The position numbers and the translations under genes are program-made. Under the pieces are notes generated by a model. It worked only from the letters and a program-made list of their open reading frames with translations. It was not told where the DNA came from and made no database searches. Shown here piece after piece: positions 16,203 to 24,683 of a stretch of DNA of 47,493 nucleotides. Source of the DNA: an uncultured Collinsella sp. GTDB taxonomy: Bacteria; Actinomycetota; Coriobacteriia; Coriobacteriales; Coriobacteriaceae. The stretch is from the NCBI GenBank assembly GCA_900752545.1, contig CAADVS010000046.1, positions 1 through 47,493 of the forward strand. The letters are read 5' to 3'. Each line of letters begins with the position of its first letter. Within the stretch, counting starts at the first letter, position 1.

Positions 16203-17999
16203 TTAAAGCCGCTGGCACACCGTAGCCACATGCTGCCCATCAAAACCGAACCCCCAGCGCATGCGACCCACGCCGGGGCGCGGTACACGGATTTCGTCGA
16301 TGCCGCCGCGCTCTATGTCGAGTAGCGACTGCACGGCCAGCAATTCCAGGCCCAGCGCATCCACATCGGGGTCATACATCAAGTTAATCGTTATCAGCGG
16401 GCGCTCGTCCAGCATGCCAATCGTGTCTGCTACGTCGAACACAGCACCCGTAGGGAAAACTTGGATGTCCCAGCGACCCGCGCCACACTTTCGCCTCGAG
16501 GCAGGATTGGCGTAGCCCGGCAAGCCAAAGCAGAGCCCCTGCAAGAGCAGATGATATGGTAGCGGCGTATCTAGGTCGGTCTCACCGATTCCCGCATCAC
16601 CCAGGATGCGGCTTAGCGCCCGCCTCACCGCATCCTCATCCCCACGGCACAGCCCGTCGCGAAACGCATCGACGTCTCGAATGTCTTCGGCAGCGCACTC
16701 AAACCACTCAACAATCACTAGACGCAAGGCCTGTCGAAGCTCGTTATTGGGCAATCGCAAAGCACGGAGGCGATCGCCATGCTCTGGCTCCTCAGTCATA
16801 TCCGTCGTAAGAAAACCGGACAGATATAGCGCTGTCCACATGCCATCGTCAGGCGAGACATCTGGCTCTGCAGTGCCCAAACAAAGCGGGACCTCAGCGC
16901 ACCCATGGGCCTCGAGCAAATCAAAGAAGACCGAAAGGCGGTCGAGATTCCACCCGGCAACTACCCTACTCAGGCAATCGGCATATCCATACAGATCGGC
17001 ACGCACAGGCGCCGTGCAGCCTCGGTCCAGAAAACCGATCACACGCTCTGGACTCGAGCAATAGGCCCTGCCAAACCGATACCCCTCGAGCCATTCACGC
17101 GCATCATCAAGGTATTCCTCGCGCCCAGCATGATTCAACAGAGCCTGGACCTCGGCATCCGAAAAGCCGAACCAACGGTCACACCAGGTCGAAAGCGGCG
17201 TCGTCAGACAATACGAGCAGCCATGCAAAGAAAGCGCCACTTCAGCAGGACGGGGACACTCCCCCATCAGACACGTCAGCCGCAACGAATCGCCCGCAGT
17301 GGCAATGGCCTCGAAAAGCACGCGATCAAATAGATCCGCCGAATCGGCGCCGGAAGCGCCCCTCGCGCTCGCACGGCCCAACCACGCCGCGTCGTACCCA
17401 TCAACGAGCAATACAACCTGCTCATCGCAGGCCATCTCCAGCAGCTCTATGAGCACACCGAGCACCGAGTCAACCTCGTCCGCGCTCGCCACGCCGCGCG
17501 CGACGCGTTCGATGTGACGCACCTTATCTCGAGCTAAATCCGGAGCCCCCAAGAGCGCCAACAAGCGAGCGCACTCGCCCGAAAGGGCATCGCGCACGAC
17601 GCCGGCAACAGCGGGGCCACGCCTCGTAGCGCCAGAAAAGTCCAGCGATATCACCGGATAGCAAGCATACTCATCCCGATAGCGCCCGCCGTTCGCATCC
17701 CAAATCTGAGCATCGGCAAACAAACGCTGACCAGCGCGACCGACCGCTGGACGCTCCAGAAAAGCCCTGAGCATCGACAAGTTCATGCTCTTGCCAAAAC
17801 CCTCGGGTCGACAGCACACCACAACGGACGCGTCGCAGTCCAACACATCGGCAATAAACATGGTCTTGTCAACCAGCACGCAGCAACCAAGTGCCTCCGC
17901 ATAGTCGTGTATGCCAATGGGCAAAACCGCATCGTCGGCACAGCCGATCAAGCGCACGCCAAAGCCAGCAGCACAATCAACATTTGCCTGTTCAGACAC
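16203..17999 (-). CDS. AAA-ATPase-like/PD-(D/E)XK family protein with degenerate nuclease core
   Basis: The 598-residue protein matches the layout of the AAA-ATPase_like plus PD-(D/E)XK (DUF1703) family, from memory of that family. The N-terminal part has the VLVDKTMFIADVL motif, then the P-loop CRPEGFGKSMNLSMLRAFLE at about residues 63-82 (family form TRPRRFGKSL), then YPVISLDFSG. The C-terminal domain has GRWDIQVFP, where the family has its first catalytic Asp. At the next strand, where the family reads IIEFK-like (E-x-K), it has LITINLMYD, so the usual E and K are absent. The function of the family is not established; phage defence or nuclease roles have been proposed. The GTG at 17999 (or TTG at 18002) follows AGGGGG. 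An open frame upstream of that is probably not translated. Confidence 0.7.
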   Translation of the reverse strand: MSEQANVDCAAGFGVRLIGCADDAVLPIGIHDYAEALGCCVLVDKTMFIADVLDCDASVVVCCRPEGFGKSMNLSMLRAFLERPAVGRAGQRLFADAQIWDANGGRYRDEYACYPVISLDFSGATRRGPAVAGVVRDALSGECARLLALLGAPDLARDKVRHIERVARGVASADEVDSVLGVLIELLEMACDEQVVLLVDGYDAAWLGRASARGASGADSADLFDRVLFEAIATAGDSLRLTCLMGECPRPAEVALSLHGCSYCLTTPLSTWCDRWFGFSDAEVQALLNHAGREEYLDDAREWLEGYRFGRAYCSSPERVIGFLDRGCTAPVRADLYGYADCLSRVVAGWNLDRLSVFFDLLEAHGCAEVPLCLGTAEPDVSPDDGMWTALYLSGFLTTDMTEEPEHGDRLRALRLPNNELRQALRLVIVEWFECAAEDIRDVDAFRDGLCRGDEDAVRRALSRILGDAGIGETDLDTPLPYHLLLQGLCFGLPGYANPASRRKCGAGRWDIQVFPTGAVFDVADTIGMLDERPLITINLMYDPDVDALGLELLAVQSLLDIERGGIDEIRVPRPGVGRMRWGFGFDGQHVATVCQRL

Positions 18000-18201
18000 C
18001 AAAACGTTCCCCCTAAATCGCAGCACGATGCCAATTGTAATGACCGCATCGCATGTACCGATGTCGCCGCGCGAACATATCGGGCAACGGTAGCAACAAG
18101 AGGTATGAGGGGGCATAACTAATCGTTGCACAACAAAACGTGGCCCGATGCATTCGCACCGGACCCCGTCCCAACTCTTTAGTTATCTGGCAACCGAGAG
18201 G

Positions 18202-20013
18202 CTACTCCTCCGAGCCGTCCTCCCCAGAAGCTTTCTTCTGCTGATCGAGCTTATGCTTACCACTTACGATAGACGTAGCGCCCAGTGTGGCCAAGCTTGC
18301 ACTGGCAAGGCTCGCCATCACAATCAAATCGCCCGTCTTGGGCATGTTGCCGCCCGAGGACTTGGTTGTTGTAGTCGTCGTGTTGGTCACCGTTTTGGAG
18401 TCATTTTGCTCTTGGTTCTGGTTGTCGGTGTTGCCCTTACTGCTGTCCTCGCCCTGCTGCTTTCCGTCCTCGGTCTTGTCCTTGTTCTTGTCCTTCTCCT
18501 CAGATTCAGACTTCTTGTCCTCGTCCTTCTTCTGAGCGGACTTGTCGTCCTTCTCATCAGAGCTAGAACCCTTATCGGATTCAACCTTCTCGGAAGCCTT
18601 ATCCTTGGAGTCGCCCTTTACGGCTTCGGTCTTTTCCGTGGAAGCCTGATCAGAGTTGTCCTTGTTCTGAGTCGAACCATTATTGACGCCAGCCATCAGC
18701 GAAGAGCCCAGCGTAGAACCAAGCTGCTCGGAGAAAGAAGGCTTCTTGTCCGGCGAAGCAACGGGAGCGTCCGGCGCCTTATTCGAGTCGTCCTTGGAAG
18801 CATCGGAATCAGGGGTTGCGTCAGAGCCGGAGCCGTTGTTAGAGCCGGTGTCAACGGACGAATCGCTCGAGCCGGTAGATGAGTTAGAGGTGTCAGCGCC
18901 GGTCGAACCAGAAGCGTCGCTGTCCGTATTGCCGGCAGAGCTTGAAGACGAATTGCCCGCAGCAGAGCCGTTCGAATTGGAGCCGTTCGAGGTAGAGCCG
19001 TCGTTGGTAGTGCCACCAGCCGAGCCATTACCGTCAGCATCGGTCGAGGGCGTATCCATCCTGTCATCGTTGGGATCGTCACTCGAGTCGTCATTCGAAT
19101 CAGGTGTCGGCGAGGGCGCCGGTGTGGGCTCGGGCTGCACGGGCGTCGCAGCGGCTGCCTCGTCCTCGGCGATATAAGCCAAGCAGTCCTTCAGCTCATT
19201 CTTATAACGATTCTTCCAGCCCTCATGATACTGGGGCTGGCTCGAATACTTGGTCGCCACGTTATTGACCACGCTGTTGGAGAGCGCCGTCACAAACTCG
19301 CGGTCGGACATATCATTGGAAAGATTCGCCCAGCGGAAAAAGTCCCTGCAGCCACCGGTGCCGCACATGTTGGTAATGCTCCACACCATGCCCTTGACGC
19401 AATCGGCGCGGCCCGAAATATCAATACCCAGGCCGCTCTTGAGCCACGCCTCGGTCACCGCATAGTACGAGTTGTACGCATACGCATCTTGAAGTGCTGA
19501 GAACTCAACAGGATCGGTGTTGTACGCACCTTGGAAGGCATCCTGCGCGATATGGCCCAGCTCGGTGAGCTGGCCGTTCTCGTACATGACATTACTCGTG
19601 TTGGAAATCTCGCTGCCGCGATCAATCGCATCCTTGAGCATGCTGTATTTTTCGGGGTTGTAGTTGTAGGCCTGCTTCATAAACGGAATGAGCGACCAAC
19701 GACGGTCGAACTGGTAATAACCCAGCGCGTTATAGCCGTCACCGCACGAAAAGCCCTGGTTGTAGTTGCCATGGCTCTCGTACTTGGTAAAGTACTTCAT
19801 CTCGGGAGTCACGTTGACAAACGAAACGCCCTGGACCGACCTCAGTACGCCCGAGAAGGACTGCTGGGTGTAGAGACCCTTATCGATATCGGTGGCATCC
19901 GAGGCAACGCCCGGCGTGGGCTCCTCGGCAGCAGCGGGTGCCGGCGCGGAAATGGCGCCAAACGAAAGCGCCAGCGTCAGGCCCGCGACAATCGCGGAAT
20001 GCTTGGGCTGCAT
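18202..20013 (-). CDS. Sortase-anchored surface protein with lysozyme-like N-terminal domain
   Basis: The 603-residue precursor has a signal peptide (about residues 1-29). Residues 70-270 resemble the lysozyme/transglycosylase superfamily, with FTKYESHGNY offering the candidate catalytic Glu and ALGYYQFDRRW the following G-Y-x-Q-F element. Residues about 290-550 are a low-complexity stalk rich first in Ser, Asp, Asn and Gly, then in Lys, Glu and Asp. The end is a sorting signal: NMPKTGD at about residue 556, a hydrophobic stretch, then a Lys-rich charged tail. MPKTG in place of LPxTG should still be used by a sortase, but that is inferred. The ATG at 20013 has GGGAGG upstream. No sortase gene is in the window. 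Confidence 0.75.
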   Translation of the reverse strand: MQPKHSAIVAGLTLALSFGAISAPAPAAAEEPTPGVASDATDIDKGLYTQQSFSGVLRSVQGVSFVNVTPEMKYFTKYESHGNYNQGFSCGDGYNALGYYQFDRRWSLIPFMKQAYNYNPEKYSMLKDAIDRGSEISNTSNVMYENGQLTELGHIAQDAFQGAYNTDPVEFSALQDAYAYNSYYAVTEAWLKSGLGIDISGRADCVKGMVWSITNMCGTGGCRDFFRWANLSNDMSDREFVTALSNSVVNNVATKYSSQPQYHEGWKNRYKNELKDCLAYIAEDEAAAATPVQPEPTPAPSPTPDSNDDSSDDPNDDRMDTPSTDADGNGSAGGTTNDGSTSNGSNSNGSAAGNSSSSSAGNTDSDASGSTGADTSNSSTGSSDSSVDTGSNNGSGSDATPDSDASKDDSNKAPDAPVASPDKKPSFSEQLGSTLGSSLMAGVNNGSTQNKDNSDQASTEKTEAVKGDSKDKASEKVESDKGSSSDEKDDKSAQKKDEDKKSESEEKDKNKDKTEDGKQQGEDSSKGNTDNQNQEQNDSKTVTNTTTTTTKSSGGNMPKTGDLIVMASLASASLATLGATSIVSGKHKLDQQKKASGEDGSEE

Positions 20014-20141
20014 AAGATCCTCCCTGCATTGGTATAGTTAAAGTGCAGTTTGCAAAGATAGAAATAAGTATTGCAGCTCGCCCGTTGTTGCACAACAACC
20101 CCTCGGTAAACGGCAACAACCCTCCGCGAAATCTTAAGGAA

Positions 20142-20561
20142 TTAAACAAACTGGTCGTCGGGCGCCATCAGAAGCTCGCCGTATCGCTCCATCAGCCCGT
20201 CCCTCAACTGACAGAAAGCGGGGATATAGACGTTCAAGATGCGCTGAATCAAGTCTTGAGCGAGCTTGTTGTCGTAGATATGGACGTTCGTATTGCGGTC
20301 TCTGAGCATATCTAGCCAGGCCGCCTCATCAATAAAGTCGTAGAATCGGTACGACTCCTTCAAGATGGCACGAGGAGACCCCGACGCGGCAAGCGTGGCG
20401 CCTTCATACTCGAGCAGACGCTTAAGGAGCGTAATTGAGATTCCGAAAACCTGCTCATAGATATACGCACATCCGGAGACAACATAGTCGTTGTCGAAAT
20501 CTTGGAATCGAGCTGTCTCTAGCAGTGCCAGACGCGAATCAAAGGCTTCGTACGACTTCAC
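20142..20561 (-). CDS. HEPN-type protein, nucleotidyltransferase substrate-binding (HI0074) family
   Basis: This 139-residue all-helical protein has the HEPN RNase motif R-x4-H: MLRDRNTNVHIYD, with R89 and H94. The family (HI0074-like) normally pairs with a small MNT nucleotidyltransferase. The MNT AMPylates the HEPN RNase, and the pair acts as a toxin-antitoxin. No MNT gene is next to this one; the neighbours are the Rrf2 regulator 12 bases upstream and the sortase-anchored protein downstream. The start is GTG at 20561 with AGGGG ten bases ahead, right at the Rrf2 stop codon. It may therefore be co-transcribed with the Fe-S regulator. The assignment to HEPN is firm by motif; the activity is not. 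Confidence 0.7.
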   Translation of the reverse strand: MKSYEAFDSRLALLETARFQDFDNDYVVSGCAYIYEQVFGISITLLKRLLEYEGATLAASGSPRAILKESYRFYDFIDEAAWLDMLRDRNTNVHIYDNKLAQDLIQRILNVYIPAFCQLRDGLMERYGELLMAPDDQFV

Positions 20562-20573
20562 GAAAGCCAGCCC

Positions 20574-21005
20574 CTACAGCTTAATGTCAAAGTTGATTTC
20601 GGGGACGGCGGCCAGGTCGGCCAACGTCACGCCGTCGACGTACTTTTCGATCACGTCGTCCAGGCCACGCCAGAACTTGACGGTGGAACACAAGTCACTG
20701 CGGGCGCAGCTGTTGTCGATGCCATCGCACGCCACCGGAGCCGTGCTGCCCTCGACGGCACGCAGGATGTCGCCGGCACGCACTTCGGCCGGGTCCTTGG
20801 CCATCATGTACCCGCCGCCCTTACCGCGCACGCTCTTGAGCAGGCCCGCCTTCATAAGCGGACGAACCAGCTGCTCCAAGTACTTTTGTGAGATATGCTC
20901 GCGGTCGGCGACCTCTCGCAGGGCAATCTTGCCCTCGGCGTCACCCAACGCCGCGATATAAATCATCAAACGGAGGGCATAGCGGCCCTTGGAAGAAATG
21001 AGCAT
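20574..21005 (-). CDS. Rrf2-family Fe-S-sensing repressor (IscR/SufR-like)
   Basis: The 143-residue Rrf2 regulator begins MLISSKGRYALRLMIYIA. Its winged helix has ISQKYLEQLVRPLMKAGLLKSVRGKGGGY, the DNA-reading part typical of IscR. Three cysteines at 93, 100 and 106 (VACDGIDNSCARSDLC) sit where E. coli IscR has its [2Fe-2S] ligands (C92, C98, C104). It should therefore bind a cluster and report Fe-S status. It is divergent from sufCBDSU and the shared promoter region holds an IscR-type site (21066-21090), so autoregulation and control of suf is the likely job. I prefer the ATG at 21005 over the ATG at 21038, since the first eleven residues of the longer form match nothing in the family. Confidence 0.85.
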   Translation of the reverse strand: MLISSKGRYALRLMIYIAALGDAEGKIALREVADREHISQKYLEQLVRPLMKAGLLKSVRGKGGGYMMAKDPAEVRAGDILRAVEGSTAPVACDGIDNSCARSDLCSTVKFWRGLDDVIEKYVDGVTLADLAAVPEINFDIKL

Positions 21006-21027
21006 ACCTACCCTTCCATCGTTGCAG

Positions 21028-21056
21028 GGGACAAGCACAGCCGATGAATTTGTCCC
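21028..21056. repeat. Inverted repeat in the rrf2 leader
   Basis: GGGACAA (21028-21034) and TTGTCCC (21050-21056) form perfect 7-bp arms 15 bases apart, just upstream of the Rrf2 start codon. It could be a leader hairpin or a second protein-binding site. The function is unknown. Confidence 0.45.
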
Positions 21057-21065
21057 ACAATCTGA

Positions 21066-21090
21066 AAAGTCGAGTGGATTAGTCGGGTTT
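21066..21090. promoter_or_regulatory. IscR type-1-like operator in the rrf2/suf intergenic region
   Basis: This 25-bp stretch agrees at 21 of 25 positions with the E. coli IscR type-1 consensus as I remember it (ATASYYGACTRWWWYAGTCRRSTAT). The right half is TTAGTCGGGT. A further inverted half-site, GACTAA at 21097-21102, overlaps the -35 box of the suf promoter. The divergent Rrf2 protein is the obvious ligand. Confidence 0.65.
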
Positions 21091-21094
21091 TCCC

Positions 21095-21122
21095 TTGACT
21101 AACGCCGAACCCATAGTAACTT
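21095..21122 (+). promoter_or_regulatory. Candidate suf operon promoter
   Basis: TTGACT (21095-21100) is a near-perfect -35 element. Sixteen bases later is TAACTT (21117-21122), a weak -10. The start codon of sufC is about 60 bases on. The -35 overlaps the GACTAA half-site, so repressor binding would block it. Confidence 0.5.
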
Positions 21123-21186
21123 TATTCCGAGAAGATTCCTAGGGTTTAGTACACCTATGAGTACACCATATACAGAGAGGGACAGC

Positions 21187-21987
21187 ATGAGTGCAAATCC
21201 GCTGCTTTCCATCGAAGGTCTCACCGCCTCCGTGGACGAGAAGACCATCCTCCACAACGTCAACCTCAACGTCGCCGCCGGCGAGACCCACGTGCTGATG
21301 GGGCCCAACGGCGCCGGCAAGTCCACCCTCGGCCACCTGGTCATGGGCGACCCAGTCTATACCGTCAATGACGGCCGCATCGTCTTTGACGGCCAGGACA
21401 TCACCGAGCTCACCACCGACAAGCGCTCCCGCGCCGGCCTGTTCCTGAGCTTCCAGGCACCGGTCGAGATCCCCGGCGTGCCGCTGTCAAGCTTTTTGCG
21501 CGCCAGCATCGCCGGCCGCCCCGGCCTGGAGATGAAGGGCAAGGAGTTCCGCCGTTGCGTCAAGGAGCTCGCAGCCGAGCTCAACATGGATACTGCCTAC
21601 CTCAACCGCGAGCTGGGCGTGGGCTTCTCGGGCGGCGAGAAAAAGAAGGTCGAGATGCTCCAGCTTCTGCTGCTGCAGCCCAAGCTCGCCATCCTGGACG
21701 AGACTGACTCCGGCCTGGACGTCGATGCCCTGTCCACCGTCAGCCACGGCATGGACGCCTACCGCAAGAGCTGCGACGGCTCCATGCTCATCATCACGCA
21801 CAACACGCGCATCCTGGAGCACCTGGATGTCGACCGCGTCCACGTTATGGTCAAGGGCCATATCGTGCGCGAGGACGATGCCTCGCTCATCCCCTGGATC
21901 GACAAGAACGGCTTTGAGACCTTCGAGCGCGAGGCCGCCGAGCAGCGCGCCCAGGCCGAGGCCGCCGATGCCGAGCAGCAGGCGTAA
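21187..21987 (+). CDS. sufC: SufC, Fe-S assembly ATPase
   Basis: The 266-residue ABC-type ATPase of the SufBCD scaffold has Walker A GPNGAGKST, the signature GFSGGEKKKVEMLQ (with the Lys run characteristic of SufC), Walker B LAILDETDSGLDVDAL and the switch His in MLIITHNTRIL. SufC powers the conformational change of SufB-SufD during cluster assembly in the cytoplasm. The ATG at 21187 is chosen because GAGAGG lies six bases ahead. An ATG 30 bases further upstream has no ribosome-binding site. The C-terminal tail is Glu/Ala-rich and about 20 residues longer than in E. coli. It is the first gene of sufCBDSU, with 12 bases to sufB. Confidence 0.95.
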   Translation: MSANPLLSIEGLTASVDEKTILHNVNLNVAAGETHVLMGPNGAGKSTLGHLVMGDPVYTVNDGRIVFDGQDITELTTDKRSRAGLFLSFQAPVEIPGVPLSSFLRASIAGRPGLEMKGKEFRRCVKELAAELNMDTAYLNRELGVGFSGGEKKKVEMLQLLLLQPKLAILDETDSGLDVDALSTVSHGMDAYRKSCDGSMLIITHNTRILEHLDVDRVHVMVKGHIVREDDASLIPWIDKNGFETFEREAAEQRAQAEAADAEQQA

Positions 21988-21999
21988 AGGGGCGACGCA

Positions 22000-23412
22000 A
22001 TGACCAAGAACCGCACCGAGGTCGCGGACATCGACCGCAGCCTCTACGACTTCACCTATGGCGAGGAGGGATTCGAGCGCCTCGACGCCGGCATCACGCC
22101 CGACATCGTGCGTGAAATCAGCGCCAAGAAGGACGAGCCGCAGTGGATGCTCGACCTGCGCCTCAAGTCCCTCGAGATCTTTAACCGTTTCCCGGATCCG
22201 ACGTGGGGTCCCTCCATCGAGGGTCTGGACATGGACAACATCGTCACCTACGTCAAGCCCAACACCGACCAAAAGCACGACTGGGAGTCGGTGCCCGACG
22301 ACATCAAAAACACCTTTGAGCGCCTGGGCATCCCCGAGGCCGAGCGTAGCTACCTGGCGGGTGTCGGCGCGCAGTACGACTCCGAGCTCGTCTACCACAA
22401 CATGCAGGACACCGCGTCCAAGATGGGCATCGTCTACTCCGGCATCGAGGAGGCCCTGCACGACCCGCAGTGGGAGCCGCTCATCCACGAGAAGTTTATG
22501 ACGCTCATCCCGCCCACCGACCACAAGTTTGCGGCCCTGCATGGTGCCGTGTGGTCGGGCGGCTCGTTTGTCTACGTGCCCAAGGGCACCAAGCTCGACT
22601 TCCCGCTGCAGAGCTACTTCCGTCTCAACGCCAAGGGCGCCGGCCAGTTTGAGCACACGCTCATCATCGTCGAGGACGATGCCGACCTGCACTTTATCGA
22701 GGGTTGCTCCGCGCCCAAGTACAACGTGGCCAACCTCCATGCCGGCGCTGTGGAGCTCTTTGTGGGCAAGCGCGCGCACCTGCGCTACTCGACCATCGAG
22801 AACTGGTCCAAGAACATGTACAACCTCAACACCAAGCGTGCGCGCGTGGACGAGGACGGCGACATCGAGTGGATCAGTGGCTCCTTCGGCAGCCACGTGG
22901 GTTACCTCTACCCTATGAGCGTGCTCAACGGCCGTCGTGCCCGCTCGAGCTTTACCGGCATCACCTTTGCCGGCGCCGGCCAGAACCTCGACACCGGCTG
23001 CAAGGTCGTGCTCAACGCGCCCGAGACCTCGGCAACCGTCGAGACCAAGGGCATCTCCAAGAGCGGCGGCATCCAGACCTTCCGCAGCTCCATCGTGGCC
23101 ACGCCCAAGGCCGAGGGTTCCAAGGCAACCGTGAGCTGCCAGTCGCTGATGCTCGACGACCAGAGCCGCTCCGACACCATCCCCGCCATGGACATCCGCG
23201 CCAAGAACGTCGACATCGGCCACGAGGCCACCATCGGCCGCATCGGCGACGACAAGGTGTTCTACCTGATGAGCCGCGGCATCTCGGAGGAAGAGGCCCG
23301 CACCATGATCGTCAACGGCTTTGCCAACCCGGTCTCCAAGGAGCTGCCGCTGGAGTACGCCGTCGAGATGAACAACCTGATCAAGCTCGAGATGGAAGGA
23401 GCGATCGGATAA
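22000..23412 (+). CDS. sufB: SufB, Fe-S cluster scaffold
   Basis: This 470-residue member of the SufB/SufD family has SufB hallmarks such as SGGSFVYVPKGTKLDFPLQSYF, FTHTLI-type GQFEHTLIIVEDDA, HYLEGCSAP-type IEGCSAPKYN, the STIENWSKNMYN stretch and the late SRGISEEEARTMIVNGFANP. SufB receives sulfur from SufS and assembles the nascent cluster with SufC and SufD. It has the usual length for the family. It is translationally coupled to sufD: its TAA and the sufD ATG share one base (TAATG). Confidence 0.95.
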   Translation: MTKNRTEVADIDRSLYDFTYGEEGFERLDAGITPDIVREISAKKDEPQWMLDLRLKSLEIFNRFPDPTWGPSIEGLDMDNIVTYVKPNTDQKHDWESVPDDIKNTFERLGIPEAERSYLAGVGAQYDSELVYHNMQDTASKMGIVYSGIEEALHDPQWEPLIHEKFMTLIPPTDHKFAALHGAVWSGGSFVYVPKGTKLDFPLQSYFRLNAKGAGQFEHTLIIVEDDADLHFIEGCSAPKYNVANLHAGAVELFVGKRAHLRYSTIENWSKNMYNLNTKRARVDEDGDIEWISGSFGSHVGYLYPMSVLNGRRARSSFTGITFAGAGQNLDTGCKVVLNAPETSATVETKGISKSGGIQTFRSSIVATPKAEGSKATVSCQSLMLDDQSRSDTIPAMDIRAKNVDIGHEATIGRIGDDKVFYLMSRGISEEEARTMIVNGFANPVSKELPLEYAVEMNNLIKLEMEGAIG

Positions 23413-24683
23413 TGAAACAGACCACCAACACCGCTGCTACCACCCTTGAGCAGGTCAATGCGATGCCTGCCGCCACTTGGGGCTGGCTCAAGATGAACCA
23501 GACCAAGCTTGAGCTTTCGGACGAGCTTGCCGCCGCTCCCGCCGCGGCCGTTGAGGTCGAGGGTCTGGACGAGCAGTTCCGTGGTGTGCCCGACGCCTTC
23601 GACGCCGCCATGGGCGCCATGGCCGAGCGCTTCCCTGAGCGCCGTGCCGCTGCCCCCGGTGATGCCGCCGATCGCGCCCGTATCACGCCCGAGACCGAGC
23701 TCGACGTGCCCGCCACCTCCGTCTACCAGGCCGGCGCCATCAAGCTCGAGGAGGAACTCTCCCCCGCCGAGGCCTTCGAGACCGGTATGGGTGAGGCCGC
23801 CTACACCTACCTGGCCGAGCACGCCACCAAGCGCATCGTCATCGATGTGCCCGCGTACCAGCACGCCACGGTTACTGTGCGCGTGAGCGGCGTCGACGCA
23901 GCGGCTGCGATTGCCGCCATCGACGTCGTTGCCCGTCCCCAGTCGACGCTCGACCTGCAGATCGCCCTGGACTCCCCCGTTGCCGGCGAGGGTGTCGTGG
24001 GCTCCGTGCTGCGCGCGTGTGCCCACGAGTACGCCACCGTCAACGTGACCTGCACGCAGACGCTCGACGACAGCTGGATCGCACTCGACGACACCGGCCT
24101 GTTCCTGGACGAGGGCGCGCGCGTCAACGTGCAGCACACCGTCCTGGGTGCCGGCGCCAGCGCCACCGGCCTTGCCGGCGACCTGCTGGGCGACACCGCC
24201 AAGGTGACGATCGATACCGATTACCTGGGTGCCCGCGAGCAGGTACGCGACTTTAACTACGAGCTGCGCCACCGCGGCCGCAAGACCGAGTGCGAGATCG
24301 ACGCCAACGGCGTGCTGACCGGCACATCCAAGAAGGTCTATCGCGGCACCATCGACCTCGTGCACGGCTGCAAGGGTGCCGTCGGCACCGAGCGCGAGAC
24401 GGTGCTCTTGGCCAACAAGGGCGTCGACAACAAGACCGTTCCCGTCATCCTCTGCGACGAGGACGACGTTGCCGGCAACCACGGCGCCACCATCGGCCAC
24501 GTCCGCGACGAGCAGCTGTTCTACCTCGTCTGCCGCGGCCTTGACCAAAACGCCGCCGAGGATCTTTTCATCCGCGCCAAGCTGGAGGACGCCGCGCTTT
24601 CCGCCACCGATGAGCGCACCCGCGCCGCCGTCGTCCGCCTGGGCAACAACCTGATCGATAACTTTGAAGAGGAGCTCGCATGA
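23412..24683 (+). CDS. sufD: SufD, SufBC2D scaffold subunit
   Basis: This 423-residue member of the SufB/SufD family is more divergent than SufB. The recognisable C-terminal half has VYRGTIDLVHGCKGAVGTERETVLLA, the DDVAGNHGATIGHVRDEQLFYLVCRGL motif and the helical end. The N-terminal 150 residues are Ala/Glu-rich and poorly conserved, as is usual for SufD. It works as the partner of SufB in the SufBC2D complex and helps iron entry. The ATG at 23412 overlaps the sufB stop. Its own TGA overlaps the sufS ATG by four bases (ATGA), so the operon is tightly coupled. Confidence 0.9.
   Translation: MKQTTNTAATTLEQVNAMPAATWGWLKMNQTKLELSDELAAAPAAAVEVEGLDEQFRGVPDAFDAAMGAMAERFPERRAAAPGDAADRARITPETELDVPATSVYQAGAIKLEEELSPAEAFETGMGEAAYTYLAEHATKRIVIDVPAYQHATVTVRVSGVDAAAAIAAIDVVARPQSTLDLQIALDSPVAGEGVVGSVLRACAHEYATVNVTCTQTLDDSWIALDDTGLFLDEGARVNVQHTVLGAGASATGLAGDLLGDTAKVTIDTDYLGAREQVRDFNYELRHRGRKTECEIDANGVLTGTSKKVYRGTIDLVHGCKGAVGTERETVLLANKGVDNKTVPVILCDEDDVAGNHGATIGHVRDEQLFYLVCRGLDQNAAEDLFIRAKLEDAALSATDERTRAAVVRLGNNLIDNFEEELA

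Noticed and set aside
18003..18131. Cys-rich N-terminal extension of the AAA-ATPase-like protein (CCYRCPIC)
   Set aside because: The ribosome-binding site AGGGGG lies inside it, directly ahead of the GTG at 17999, so it is probably not translated.
18480..18990. Ser/Asp/Lys-rich low-complexity region as a possible tandem DNA repeat
   Set aside because: The DNA varies throughout; it is a compositional protein stalk and not a DNA-level repeat.
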